NCBI RefSeq assembly: GCF_002502735.1
Contig: NZ_DAQC01000001.1
Coordinates: forward strand, 303,229 to 367,228
Direction: 5' to 3'
From: Methanoregula sp. UBA64
Lineage (GTDB): Archaea; Halobacteriota; Methanomicrobia; Methanomicrobiales; Methanospirillaceae
DNA length: 64,000 bases
Shown here: piece after piece, positions 41,060 to 50,422 of the stretch
Layout: the number at the start of each line of letters is the position of its first letter
Position numbering within the stretch: the stretch's first letter is position 1
Translations under genes and position numbers: made by a program
The notes under the pieces: generated by a model
Seen by the model: only the letters and a program-made list of their open reading frames with translations
What the model was told of the DNA's origin: nothing
The model's database searches: none

Positions 41060-42666
41060 GATATCACCAGCGGTAGTGCGAAGACCTCAGCGAAGAGGTC
41101 GCCTTTTTTTATGGCCCGCTCCCTGCAGGGACCGGTATCTCCGGTTCCGGTTAGTTCGCAGAGGATTTCAGTCTCGCGTATGGTGCAGCGGAGATCCGTG
41201 ACGCAGTTGTCGCGGGTATAGTCCAGGCCGTCGGCGATCCGGAGCAGCGCGGCAAGAGCAAGGACGCATTGTTTGTCTGCCTGCGGGAGGAGCCGGTAGA
41301 ACCCCTTGTGCCGGATGGTAACCCCGCCGCCATGAAGCCCGACGATAAGCGCGATCATTCCCTGTTCTTTTACCGTTACCGGGAGATCGCCTGCCGCGAG
41401 GATCCTGCCCGCCCCCCGTCGCTGGTGGCCGGCCCCGCCTTCTGCCCAGCCGATATCATGGACAAGTGCGGCATACCGGAGGAGGGCGCGGTCCCGGTCC
41501 GGGAGATTATGGAGCGCAGAAAGACCATAAAACAGTTTGTCGGCGAGCCCGGCGACCTGTATGCTGTGGGCCTGCTGGTCCGGCACCTCTTCGAGCATTC
41601 GGAGGAATGCAGGCTCTTCCCCGTTTTTTTCTGGTTTTCTCTGGCGCCGGCAGGCTGAACGCTGGCCTTCGAGCGCACAGGCTTCGAGGTCTTCCCAGAA
41701 ACCGGTACGGGCGAGTGCGTCCCAGCGGCGCACGAACTGCCGGTAGAGCCGGTTCCGCTCTTTCTCGCGGTTGTACTGCAGCTGGCGGAGCGGGGCGAGA
41801 TCGAGAATCTTCTTTTGCAGGGAGATCGCCCGCAGAGCCTTTCGCGACCGGGCATCGAGGACTGCCTGCCCCATCTCGTTTATCCAGATGTCGCAGTCAT
41901 GGATCTCGCCAAGCAGGTCCTGAAGCCGTTTGAGCTGCGCGATCTGTTTTGCCATCCCTCTCCGGTACAGCGGCGCGAAGGTTTCGAGCGTGTACCGGAG
42001 TTTTTTAAGCGCAATCCGGAGCGCATGATGTTCGGGGACCGCATCCGGGGAATGGACAATAGTGTCGTACTGCTGCGGCTGGATCAGCCGGGCGCCGATA
42101 CGGTCCGCGGCAACCGGGAGGATGCCGGAAATACAGTTCTTTTTCCCCCGGATCTTCTGCATTGCGAGCGCCTGGCAGGTTCCCTTCAGTACCTGGAGTT
42201 TCCCGCCCTCTTCGATTCCATCGAGGACTGCGATCAGGTTTTCCTGCTGCTCTTTGCGTTCGTTCCGCAGTTTTTTCTGGAGGTGCACGAGCGGATTCGC
42301 ATCGTTTTTTCCGTCTGCGGTTTTCTCATCATCTCTCTCTGCGGGATCAGGACGCCCGGCCTTCAGGTATTTTTTTAAAAACGCGATCCTGACATCGGTA
42401 TCCCGGGCCGCCCCGAGGGCCCGTGTACATTCCTTTATCCCGCGGATTCCCTGATGCAGATCTTTTTCCGGGAAACAGGAGGAAAAGAGCGGCAGTGCAG
42501 CCCGGAGCCGGCGGGAGGCTACCCTGAGCCGGTGGACTGCTTCGGGATCGTCCGCGGACCGGGCCGGTCCGAGCTCTGAAAGGAACGCATCGAGCAGGGG
42601 CAGGAGACGCGATGCCGCAAAGGAGCATGCGCCGGGGACCGGTACTGCCGGATCATTTGGCTGCAT
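41056..42666 (-). CDS. CHAD domain protein fused to an HD-like domain
   Basis: 536 residues from the ATG at 42664-42666. The alternative start at 42747 would overlap ppk1 by 95 bases. The CHAD domain (about 15-310) shows conserved basic and His residues (VHRLRVASRRLRAALPLF, HALRIALKKLRYTLE, IHDCDIW). The C-terminal ~190 residues (LVHDIGWAEGGAGHQRRG, ALLRIADGLDY) match the HD-like domain of the neighbouring Ppx. CHAD domains bind inorganic polyphosphate. Placed between ppk1 and ppx, it probably tethers or senses polyphosphate granules. Confidence 0.9.
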   Translation of the reverse strand: MQPNDPAVPVPGACSFAASRLLPLLDAFLSELGPARSADDPEAVHRLRVASRRLRAALPLFSSCFPEKDLHQGIRGIKECTRALGAARDTDVRIAFLKKYLKAGRPDPAERDDEKTADGKNDANPLVHLQKKLRNERKEQQENLIAVLDGIEEGGKLQVLKGTCQALAMQKIRGKKNCISGILPVAADRIGARLIQPQQYDTIVHSPDAVPEHHALRIALKKLRYTLETFAPLYRRGMAKQIAQLKRLQDLLGEIHDCDIWINEMGQAVLDARSRKALRAISLQKKILDLAPLRQLQYNREKERNRLYRQFVRRWDALARTGFWEDLEACALEGQRSACRRQRKPEKNGEEPAFLRMLEEVPDQQAHSIQVAGLADKLFYGLSALHNLPDRDRALLRYAALVHDIGWAEGGAGHQRRGAGRILAAGDLPVTVKEQGMIALIVGLHGGGVTIRHKGFYRLLPQADKQCVLALAALLRIADGLDYTRDNCVTDLRCTIRETEILCELTGTGDTGPCRERAIKKGDLFAEVFALPLVIS

Positions 42667-44749
42667 GGTACCAGGATCCCGGGTGCGCGAGGAACCATGC
42701 CTGGGAATCGACCGGGGGTTCCCCCTGTTTTGGGAGTCTGCGGGCATACGACCCGTCCCCGGACATCAGCCGCAGCTGCTGGTTGTCCGCGAGCTCGGTG
42801 GCAAGAATGGTAGTAAGGAGCGCTTTTTTGATCGCCGGATCGGTCACCGGGAAGAGCACCTCGACCCTGCGATCAATATTTCGCGGCATGAGATCGGCGC
42901 TCCCGAGCAATACCTCGTCTTTCCCGCCATTCCGGAAATAGTAGAGCCGGGCGTGTTCGAGAAAACGGCCCACGATCGCGCTCACCGTAATGTTCTCGCT
43001 CATGCCCTTAATCCCGGGGCGCAGGCAGCAGATTCCCCGGATCTGGAGGTCGATCTTTACGCCCGCCCGTGAGGCCCGGTACAGGGCCGTGATGCACTCC
43101 AGGTCAACGAGCGCGTTCATCTTGAAGATGAGGTGGCCGCCGCCCTCTTTTTTGTGGATTGCAATCTCCCGGTCGATCCGCGAGATCATGCTGCTTCGCA
43201 GGGTGACCGGGGCGACCACGAGCTTCCGGTACTGGTCGAAACGGGCATAGCCGGTCAGGAAGTTGAAGAGGTTTGCCGCATCGTAGCCGATGTCCCGGTC
43301 GCAGGTGAACATGCCGAAATCGGTATAGATCCGGCTCGTTGTTGCATTGTAGTTGCCGGTCCCGAGGTGCATGTAGCGCCGGATCCCGTCCTTTTCCCGG
43401 CGCACGACCATGCAGAGTTTCGCGTGGACCTTGAGGCCGACGACACCGTAGACCACGTGGACGCCGGCCCGTTCGAGCGCCCGGGCCCATCCGATATTGT
43501 TCTCCTCGTCAAACCGGGCCTTGAGCTCGATCAACGCCGCTACCGCCTTCCCGTTCTCCCGGGCTTCCATGAGTGCTTTTACGATCGGCGAGTTGGAGCC
43601 CACCCGGTACAGGGTGATCTTGATGGCAAGCACGTCCGGGTCGTGGGCAGCCTGCCGGATGAAATTTATCACCGGGGTGAAGCTGTCGTACGGGTGGAAG
43701 AGGAGGATATCTTTTTTCCGGATCGCCGAGAACATATCTTTTTCCTCGGCAAGCTCGGGCGGGACGGACTGCTGGAACGGGGGATCCTTGAGCTCGGGCC
43801 GGTCGAGCGAAAGAAGCTCCATGAGGTCGGCCATCCCCACCGGGTAGCCGATCCGGTAGAGCATCTGGGGGCCGATCCCCAGTTTCTTCTCAAGCATCTG
43901 CACGGTGTTCTCGTGCATGGTCGAGTCGACCTCGATCCGTACCGGCGTCCCGCGTGCCCGCTGTTCCATGATCTCTTCGACCGTTGTCAGGAGATCGGAT
44001 GCTTCGTCTACCTCGATATCGAGATCTGCATCGCGGGTGATGCGGAAGGGGTACGCCCCGACCACTTCGAGGCCCGGGAAGAGGAGATCGAGATGGGCGG
44101 CAATAAGATCTTCAAGGTAGACAAGGTGAACGTTCTTGTCGTCACGGACGCCATCAGGTGCCGGCACCCGGATGAGCCGGGGGAAAAGGCCGGTGGGCAC
44201 CTTGATCCGTGCGAAGAGTTCTTTTTTGTTCTGGTCGCGGACAATGATGGCAAGGTTGAGCGAGAGGTTGGAGATGAACGGGAACGGGTGGGCGGAATCA
44301 AATGCGAGCGGGATCAGGACCGGGAAGATCTCTTCGACAAAATAGGTCTTAAGTGCCTCCTTTTGCCGGGGATCGAGGTCGCGGCAGGGCGAAATAAAGA
44401 TCCCGGCGCTGGCAAGCCGGGGAAGGATCTCGCGGTTCCAGCAGTCGTACTGGAGGGAGAGTTCGGGAACGAGCGCTTTTTCTATGGCAACGAGCTGTTC
44501 TGAAGGGGTCATCCCGTCGGGAGGTGCCTTGAGGAAGCCCTGGGCTGCCTGGCGCTGGAGGCCCGAGACCCGGATCATGAAAAATTCGTCCAGGTTGTTT
44601 GCAAAGATGGAGAGGAACTTTACCCGTTCGAGCAGCGGGTGGCGTTCGTCCATGGCTTCTTCGAGCACATGGTGATTGAACCGGATCCAGCTCAGTTCGC
44701 GGTTGATATACGGGACGGGGGAATCGGGCAGAGGGAGGGCATCGGTCAT
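42653..44749 (-). CDS. ppk1: Polyphosphate kinase 1
   Basis: 698 residues, normal for PPK1. Makes polyphosphate reversibly from ATP through a phospho-histidine. The catalytic LKVHAKLC (His442, equivalent to E. coli His435) is followed by HLGTGNYNATTSRIYTDFG; the second active-site His is in IVGRFLEHARLYYF (His599). The N-terminal domain (INRELSWIRFNHHVLEEA) is complete. First gene of a three-gene operon with CHAD and ppx; the stop region overlaps the CHAD start by 14 bases. Confidence 0.97.
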   Translation of the reverse strand: MTDALPLPDSPVPYINRELSWIRFNHHVLEEAMDERHPLLERVKFLSIFANNLDEFFMIRVSGLQRQAAQGFLKAPPDGMTPSEQLVAIEKALVPELSLQYDCWNREILPRLASAGIFISPCRDLDPRQKEALKTYFVEEIFPVLIPLAFDSAHPFPFISNLSLNLAIIVRDQNKKELFARIKVPTGLFPRLIRVPAPDGVRDDKNVHLVYLEDLIAAHLDLLFPGLEVVGAYPFRITRDADLDIEVDEASDLLTTVEEIMEQRARGTPVRIEVDSTMHENTVQMLEKKLGIGPQMLYRIGYPVGMADLMELLSLDRPELKDPPFQQSVPPELAEEKDMFSAIRKKDILLFHPYDSFTPVINFIRQAAHDPDVLAIKITLYRVGSNSPIVKALMEARENGKAVAALIELKARFDEENNIGWARALERAGVHVVYGVVGLKVHAKLCMVVRREKDGIRRYMHLGTGNYNATTSRIYTDFGMFTCDRDIGYDAANLFNFLTGYARFDQYRKLVVAPVTLRSSMISRIDREIAIHKKEGGGHLIFKMNALVDLECITALYRASRAGVKIDLQIRGICCLRPGIKGMSENITVSAIVGRFLEHARLYYFRNGGKDEVLLGSADLMPRNIDRRVEVLFPVTDPAIKKALLTTILATELADNQQLRLMSGDGSYARRLPKQGEPPVDSQAWFLAHPGSWYHAAK

Positions 44750-44932
44750 GCGTTCTTCCCGGGAGATGCAGGTTCTTGGTACGGACAGGAAGCATCTCCC
44801 GCGTTATATACTGACATTGGGAGGCCGTCTTTATCAATTCCTCCCCCGGACAGAGACCTATTGGGATCACAGGAGATCCCCGTAAGAAATTTTGGGAATC
44901 TGTAAATATGATCCTCGTAAGATGATTCTGGT

Positions 44933-45733
44933 ATGAAGTACTGGTATCTTCCTGTTGTGTTCATCGTGATCGCATTCCTGGTCTGCGCCGGCTGTACGCA
45001 GAGCACCCCTTCTGCGCAGAACAGCTCGGCAACTCCGTCATCAGATATAACCAAGAAAGTGTACGTGGTCGGTATCGACGGCGATTATTTCCCATATTCG
45101 TTCATCGATTCAAACGGTACGCCCACCGGCTTCGATGTCGAATCGATCCAGTGGATCGCTCAGGACCAGGGATTTACGGTAAAGATCCAGCCGATGGCCT
45201 GGGACGGTATCGTCCCTGCGCTCCAGACCGGTAAGATCGACATGGTCTATTCGGGTATGACCAAGACCCCCGAACGTATGGAACAGGTGAACTTCTCCAA
45301 GACCTACTGGGTGGTCAACCAGGAAGTGGCAGGCCGTAACGACACCACGCTTACCATGAATGATTTCTATGCCGGCAAAGTAAAGATCGGGACCGAGCGC
45401 GGTTCTTCGGCCAACACCTGGATCGAGAACAACCTCCTCAAGAACGGCACGCTTGCAAGTTCCAATCTGACCCTCTACGACAACTTCCCGCTTGCCGTGA
45501 CCGATCTCCAGAACGGGCGCGTGGACGTGGTCATGTTCGATGAGCCGGTCATCGCCCATGCCATGAAGAACCAGCCCATGAAAAAGATCGGGATCGTTCA
45601 GACCGATGAAGAGTACGGGGTTGCCGTCCGGATGGGCGACACAGCGCTCCAGACTACCTTAAACACCGGTATCGACCACCTCATGGCCTCGGACAAGTGG
45701 CAGGAACTTATTAAGAAATACGATATGCAGTAA
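44933..45733 (+). CDS. Polar amino acid ABC transporter binding lipoprotein 1
   Basis: 266 residues. Lipobox LVCAGC after a signal peptide. The SBP_bac_3 fold shows VGIDGDYFPYSFIDSNGTPT, GFDVESIQWIAQDQG, VDMVYSGMTKTPER and KIGTERGSSANTW. It captures an amino acid outside the cell for the transporter at 46736-48875. It is 40-50% similar by eye to the second binding protein 130 bases downstream, so the two may give the permeases different substrate ranges. Confidence 0.92.
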   Translation: MKYWYLPVVFIVIAFLVCAGCTQSTPSAQNSSATPSSDITKKVYVVGIDGDYFPYSFIDSNGTPTGFDVESIQWIAQDQGFTVKIQPMAWDGIVPALQTGKIDMVYSGMTKTPERMEQVNFSKTYWVVNQEVAGRNDTTLTMNDFYAGKVKIGTERGSSANTWIENNLLKNGTLASSNLTLYDNFPLAVTDLQNGRVDVVMFDEPVIAHAMKNQPMKKIGIVQTDEEYGVAVRMGDTALQTTLNTGIDHLMASDKWQELIKKYDMQ

Positions 45734-45862
45734 CGAAAAAACCCTCATTTTTCCCTTTTTGTTTTTTCCGGCATTTCCCCGTACATTCCTGTGTCGACGG
45801 CACAAGGTAGCGGGATCATTTCATAACGATTAAATGGTGTAAACCGCAAAAACGAGAGTTGG

Positions 45863-46669
45863 ATGATCAAAAAATCTGCGTATTGTGTACTCGTGCTCCT
45901 TGTGCTCGCGGGGGCATGCCTTTTTGTTGCCGGATGTACCCAGAGCGGGAATACCCCTGCTGCCACCTCCGGTAACGGCACCACGGAAAAGACCTATAAG
46001 ATTGGAGTAGACGGGGCATACCCGCCCTACACGTACATTGACAAGGACGGTACCTTCCACGGCATTGACGTGGATTCCGCCCGCTGGATTGCAAAGGACA
46101 AGGGCTTTGCTGTCGAGTTCCAGGCAATCGAGTGGGACGGTATCATCCCGGCGCTCCAGGCAGGAAAGGTCGACATGGTCTACTCGGGGATGACCATCAC
46201 GCCCGAACGCCAGGAACAGGTCAACTTCACCATCCCGTACCTCAAGATCAACCAGACGATCGCTGTACGGAACGACTCGGCCGTCAGCATTGACAATATC
46301 CTTGCAGGAAAAGCAATTATCGGCGCCCAGCGCGGCACTACCGGGGCAATCTGGGCGGAAAAGAACCTGGTCGAGACCGGCAAGATGTCTGCTGACCACT
46401 TAAAGGAATACGACAACTTCCCGCTTGTCATCACCGATCTCATGAACAAGAACATCGATGCATCCATCTATGACGGGCCGTCCCACCTGACCGCAATCGA
46501 GGGAAAACCCATCCGCATCATCTATAATATCGATACCGGTGAACAGTACGGCGTTGCGATACGAAAAGACAACCCGGAGCTCCTTGCCACCATGAACGCC
46601 GGCCTTGCAGACCTTCATGCGGACCCCTACTGGAAACAGCTCATCACCGCATATAACCTAACAGGTTAA
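45863..46669 (+). CDS. Polar amino acid ABC transporter binding lipoprotein 2
   Basis: 268 residues. Lipobox LFVAGC. SBP_bac_3 landmarks: IGVDGAYPPYTYIDKDGTFH, GIDVDSARWIAKDKG, MVYSGMTITPERQEQVNF and AIIGAQRGTTGAIWAEKNLV. It is a paralogue of the protein at 44933-45733 and directly precedes the permease genes, so it is probably the main partner of the system. Confidence 0.92.
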   Translation: MIKKSAYCVLVLLVLAGACLFVAGCTQSGNTPAATSGNGTTEKTYKIGVDGAYPPYTYIDKDGTFHGIDVDSARWIAKDKGFAVEFQAIEWDGIIPALQAGKVDMVYSGMTITPERQEQVNFTIPYLKINQTIAVRNDSAVSIDNILAGKAIIGAQRGTTGAIWAEKNLVETGKMSADHLKEYDNFPLVITDLMNKNIDASIYDGPSHLTAIEGKPIRIIYNIDTGEQYGVAIRKDNPELLATMNAGLADLHADPYWKQLITAYNLTG

Positions 46670-46735
46670 ACACTATCCCGTAGCAATTATTCCCGGGAAC
46701 TCTTCCCGGGACCCCCTTTTCGGGGATACCACACC

Positions 46736-47416
46736 ATGACCGAGGCTCTCCTTACCATACTCGTCGACTGGCTCCCCTACCTGCTCCAGGGTATCCTGCT
46801 CACCCTGGCGCTTGTGGTTGCAGCCCTGGGTCTTGGCCTTATTATCGGCCTGCCCATGGCGCTTGGCCAGATCTACGGGACAAAGCCGGTCCGGTATGCA
46901 ATCGAGGTGTACGTCTGGTTCTTCCGGGGACTTCCGCTTCTCGTGCTCCTCTTCTTGTTCTACTTCGGTGTGTTTCCCTCGCTGGGCCTTGACATCCCCG
47001 CATTTTACATTGCCATTGTTGTCCTGGGCCTCCGGGGCTCTGCCTACCAGTCCCAGATCTTCCGGGGTGCCATCCTTTCCATATCCGAAGGCCAGATGAC
47101 CGCGGCACGGTCGCTTGGCATGACCCGGTGGCAGGCAATAAAGACCATCATCCTCCCGCAGGCAATGCTCGTCGCCCTTCCCGGCTGGTCAAACGAGTAC
47201 CCGACCGTGCTCACCGACACCTCGATCTGCTATGCGATCGGCGTGATGGAACTTTTAACCCGCACCTCCCAGATCGTGTCCGAGACCTACATCACCATGC
47301 CGATCTACCTGGCATGCGCCTGCGTCTATATCGCCATGAACTATGCGGGAATGAAGTGCCTCAACAAGCTTGAAGAAAAAGTGATGGTGCCCGGATTCGG
47401 CCACGCAAGTACGTGA
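46736..47416 (+). CDS. Amino acid ABC transporter permease 1
   Basis: 226 residues with about five membrane helices. Typical HisM/GlnP features: LIIGLPMALGQIYGTKPVR, WFFRGLPLLVLLFLFYFGV, and the EAA loop EGQMTAARSLGMTRWQAIKT. Works with the second permease at 48186-48875 as a heterodimer, powered by the ATPase between them. Four bases separate it from the ATPase start. Confidence 0.94.
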   Translation: MTEALLTILVDWLPYLLQGILLTLALVVAALGLGLIIGLPMALGQIYGTKPVRYAIEVYVWFFRGLPLLVLLFLFYFGVFPSLGLDIPAFYIAIVVLGLRGSAYQSQIFRGAILSISEGQMTAARSLGMTRWQAIKTIILPQAMLVALPGWSNEYPTVLTDTSICYAIGVMELLTRTSQIVSETYITMPIYLACACVYIAMNYAGMKCLNKLEEKVMVPGFGHAST

Positions 47417-47420
47417 TATC

Positions 47421-48170
47421 ATGACAGATTCAGGATGTGTTTTACAAGTCGAGAACCTCTCCAAGTCCTTTGGCGGGACAGAGGTGCTTCGCGGCATCTC
47501 GTTTACGGTGCGGCGGGGCGAGACCAAGGCGTTTATCGGCCCGTCGGGGACCGGCAAGAGCACGCTCCTGCGCTGCATCAACCAGATCACCGAGCCCGAT
47601 GGCGGGCAGGTCTGGCTGGATGGCGAAGAGGTGACGAACTGCGGGACGAGGATCAACTACTTCCGGCAGAAGATGGGAATGGTCTTCCAGAACTTCAACC
47701 TCTTCGACCATTTGACCGTCCAGAAAAATGTCGAGATCGCGCTCTTGAAAGTCAGGGGGATGTCGCAGGAGGAAGCCACCAAAAAAGCCCTTTTTGAGCT
47801 CGAACGGGTCGGCCTTGCCGACAAGGCAGACTGCTACCCGGCCCAGATCTCGGGAGGGCAGGCACAGCGTGTCTCGATTGCCCGGGCGCTTGCCATGGAC
47901 CCGGACGTGATGCTCTTTGACGAACCGACCTCGGCGCTCGACCCGGAGCTGACCCGCGAAGTGCTCGAAGTGATCCGGATGCTCGCAAAGCAGGGTATGA
48001 CCATGCTTATCGTGACCCACGAGATGCGCTTTGCCCTCTCGGTTGCAAACGAAGTACTCTTCATGGAGAACGGGACGATCGCAGAACGGGGAACGCCGGA
48101 CGATGTGCTCAACGGAGCCGGCTTTGAACGCATGAAGAAATTCATCGGAAAGATCGAGGAATACCGGTAG
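47421..48170 (+). CDS. Amino acid ABC transporter ATP-binding protein
   Basis: 249 residues, GlnQ type. Walker A GPSGTGKST, Q-loop VFQNFNLF, signature ISGGQAQR, Walker B VMLFDEPTSALD and switch THEMRFA. Co-transcribed between two permease genes; 4 bases after the first and 15 bases before the second. Confidence 0.95.
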   Translation: MTDSGCVLQVENLSKSFGGTEVLRGISFTVRRGETKAFIGPSGTGKSTLLRCINQITEPDGGQVWLDGEEVTNCGTRINYFRQKMGMVFQNFNLFDHLTVQKNVEIALLKVRGMSQEEATKKALFELERVGLADKADCYPAQISGGQAQRVSIARALAMDPDVMLFDEPTSALDPELTREVLEVIRMLAKQGMTMLIVTHEMRFALSVANEVLFMENGTIAERGTPDDVLNGAGFERMKKFIGKIEEYR

Positions 48171-48185
48171 AGCAAGCGAGCCTGA

Positions 48186-48875
48186 ATGCCCATGGACCAG
48201 ATCACCTTCCTTACCCAGATCATTGCCCCGGCCTTTGCAAGCGGCCTTGTGATGACGGTTGCGCTCATTCTCGTAGCTGCGCCGTTTGGCTTCTTGCTGG
48301 GCTGTGCTGTTGCAGTGGGCCGGGCGTACGGGAGCCCCGGGGTAAAGCTGATCGCGAAAGGCTTTGTGATCTTCTGCAAGGGCTGTCCGCTCCTCCTCCT
48401 CCTCTTTATCCTGTACTTCGGCATGCCGTCCATCGGGATCGTGCTCACGCCGTTCGTGGCTTCGGTGATCGGTTTTATCTGTTGTAATGCGGCCTACAAC
48501 TCCGAGTACATCCGGGGTGCAATCCACGCGATAAAAGACGGCCAGATGACCGCGGCGCAGGCGCTCGGGATGTCCAAGTGGCAGGCCGTCCGCTGGGTCG
48601 TCCTCCCGCAGGCACTCAGGAAGGCATTCCCGGGGATCACCAACGAGTTCATCTACCTGGTGAAATACTCGTCCCTGGCATACATGATCACGCTTATCGA
48701 GCTGACCGGTGCGGCAAAGATGATCGCAACCAAGTATTTCATGTACAACGAGACCTTCCTCTGTGTCGGTATCGTGTACCTCATGCTCGTTACCATCACG
48801 ACGATCGCCGCACACTTCATCGAGAAGAAATATGCAATCCCGAGCGGGCAGGCAGCCTGCAGCCCGGTTGCTTAA
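48186..48875 (+). CDS. Amino acid ABC transporter permease 2
   Basis: 229 residues, about five membrane helices, with FCKGCPLLLLLFILYFGMPS and the EAA loop DGQMTAAQALGMSKWQAVRW. It is a paralogue of the permease at 46736-47416. A Met two codons downstream (48192) is an alternative start. Last gene of the transporter operon. Confidence 0.94.
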   Translation: MPMDQITFLTQIIAPAFASGLVMTVALILVAAPFGFLLGCAVAVGRAYGSPGVKLIAKGFVIFCKGCPLLLLLFILYFGMPSIGIVLTPFVASVIGFICCNAAYNSEYIRGAIHAIKDGQMTAAQALGMSKWQAVRWVVLPQALRKAFPGITNEFIYLVKYSSLAYMITLIELTGAAKMIATKYFMYNETFLCVGIVYLMLVTITTIAAHFIEKKYAIPSGQAACSPVA

Positions 48876-49219
48876 ACACAGGAATCTCTTTTTTTATGGT
48901 GAACCCATCACGGTCAGCAATCCGCCGTTGCGAGGGCCAGATCCAAGAAAACCATTTTCCTGATACAATCTTTTCCCGAATTGTCGCAGGAAATTTTCAT
49001 TACACATTTTTTGTCTTTGTTTCCGGCACTCCCCCTAGCGAGACGGGTGAAGCGGTGCCACCCGTCGAGCGCGAGGGGGCAGGGGGGCGCGTGCTCGTTT
49101 TACCATGATATCGTCCGGTAAAGAGCTGCCATAAAAAATCGCATGGTTATTAGAAAGGATGTGTATTTTACGTCTCTAAAAAAATGAGATTATTCCCTTT
49201 GTCACGCCGACCCACAATC
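48876..49219. other. Intergenic region with a strong GC-rich hairpin
   Basis: 344 bases with no convincing gene. At 49031-49079 there is a hairpin with inner perfect arms ACGGGTG (49043-49049) and CACCCGT (49059-49065) and outer arms CCCCCTAGCG (49031-49040) and CGCGAGGGGG (49070-49079) that pair with one mismatch. It lies between converging genes, so it could be a terminator-like or mRNA-stabilising structure, or a dispersed repeat. Confidence 0.5.
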
Positions 49220-50422
49220 TCACGAATCACCCGGTGTCTTTCGCGGGTACTGGACAACCGCAAAGAGCAGGGCCGCAGCCAGTACCAGGACCGGGAAGAA
49301 GGCAAGGGTGGCAACGAGCCCGATATGATCGGCAATCACACTCGAAACCGAGACGCCGACTCCACCAGCTCCCATCGCGATACCCATGAAAAGGCCGGAG
49401 ACAAAGCCGATCCGGGTTGGCATGAGTTCGTGGGCCATGGCGATCGTAACCGAGAACGATGCCCAGAGCATGAACCCGAAGCAGAGCATCGCAGCGATCT
49501 GGATCGCACCCTGCGTCAGGAGGATCGCAGCAAAGGCCGGAATGGCGCACAATGTCGTTGCAACGACAACGGGTTTACGGCCCACCCGGTCGGAGAGATA
49601 TCCCCCGGTGAGCTGGCCGACAACGCCGGCAAGGAGCATGGCGCTCACCAGAAACGTGGCTGTCAGCAGCGGGTAGCCGGAGAGGACCAGGTACGTGGGA
49701 AGGAAGGTCATTGCCCCGAACGTGACCCAGGCGCGGAGCGTGGAACCGGTAAAGAGCAGGATCACCGGCTTCCAGTTCTCATCGCCACCGGATTTTTCCG
49801 GTCGTGCCGCTGCCGGGCAGGTATCGGGAATCGGGCGGACGATGAGGAGGAGTGCGCCGAGAACCGCGGGGATTATCAGCCAGGTAACTGCCGGAAGGCC
49901 GCCGGTCGTGATCACGATGCCGCCAAGGATCGGCCCGAGCGCCTGGCCCAGGTTGCCGCCCACCACAAAGAACGACGTGAGCCGGCCCCGGTTGCCCGAC
50001 GCCGCGATTGCATCTACCTTGCAGAGCGCACCCGGGTGGAAGGTTGCATGGCCCACCGCGGAGATCGCAACGCAGCAGAGCATGATCGTGTAATGATCGG
50101 ACAGGAAGCCCAGGAATGCGATCCCGCAGCCCGAGAGGAGGATGGAGATCGCAACGCTGACCCGGAATCCCTTCTTGTCCGCGAGGCTCCCAAAGACCGG
50201 CTGGAGCGCCGATGAGATCAGGCTGTGCATCACCGGGAGGAGCGCGGCCTGGAAGTAGCTGTACCCGAGCGTGGTGATAAGGAGCGGCTGGAGCGCCATC
50301 AGCACCGGGGCATAGATATCGTTAATCAGGTGCGCAAGCGTCAGCTGGGCGATCTCGCGTACCCGCGACGGTTCGTGTGCCGGTGCGGAATGTTCTGTGG
50401 AGGCCGGGGTCTCTTCGCTCAT
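49220..50422 (-). CDS. MFS efflux transporter, fosmidomycin-resistance (Fsr) type
   Basis: 400 residues, about twelve membrane helices. The start LTLAHLINDIYAPVLMALQP and FGSLADKKGFRVSVAI are typical of the Fsr branch of MFS drug exporters. Archaea make isoprenoids by the mevalonate route, so fosmidomycin itself is not a likely natural substrate. The start overlaps the stop of the MarR regulator gene by 4 bases, indicating a regulator-exporter operon. Confidence 0.9.
   Translation of the reverse strand: MSEETPASTEHSAPAHEPSRVREIAQLTLAHLINDIYAPVLMALQPLLITTLGYSYFQAALLPVMHSLISSALQPVFGSLADKKGFRVSVAISILLSGCGIAFLGFLSDHYTIMLCCVAISAVGHATFHPGALCKVDAIAASGNRGRLTSFFVVGGNLGQALGPILGGIVITTGGLPAVTWLIIPAVLGALLLIVRPIPDTCPAAARPEKSGGDENWKPVILLFTGSTLRAWVTFGAMTFLPTYLVLSGYPLLTATFLVSAMLLAGVVGQLTGGYLSDRVGRKPVVVATTLCAIPAFAAILLTQGAIQIAAMLCFGFMLWASFSVTIAMAHELMPTRIGFVSGLFMGIAMGAGGVGVSVSSVIADHIGLVATLAFFPVLVLAAALLFAVVQYPRKTPGDS

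Noticed and set aside
43133..44503. 456-codon open frame antisense to ppk1
   Set aside because: ppk1 is complete with both catalytic histidines on the other strand; this frame has no family resemblance.
47442..48815. 457-codon frame antisense to the amino acid transporter genes
   Set aside because: The transporter ATPase and permease on the plus strand carry all expected motifs; the antisense product is low-complexity and unrelated to any family.
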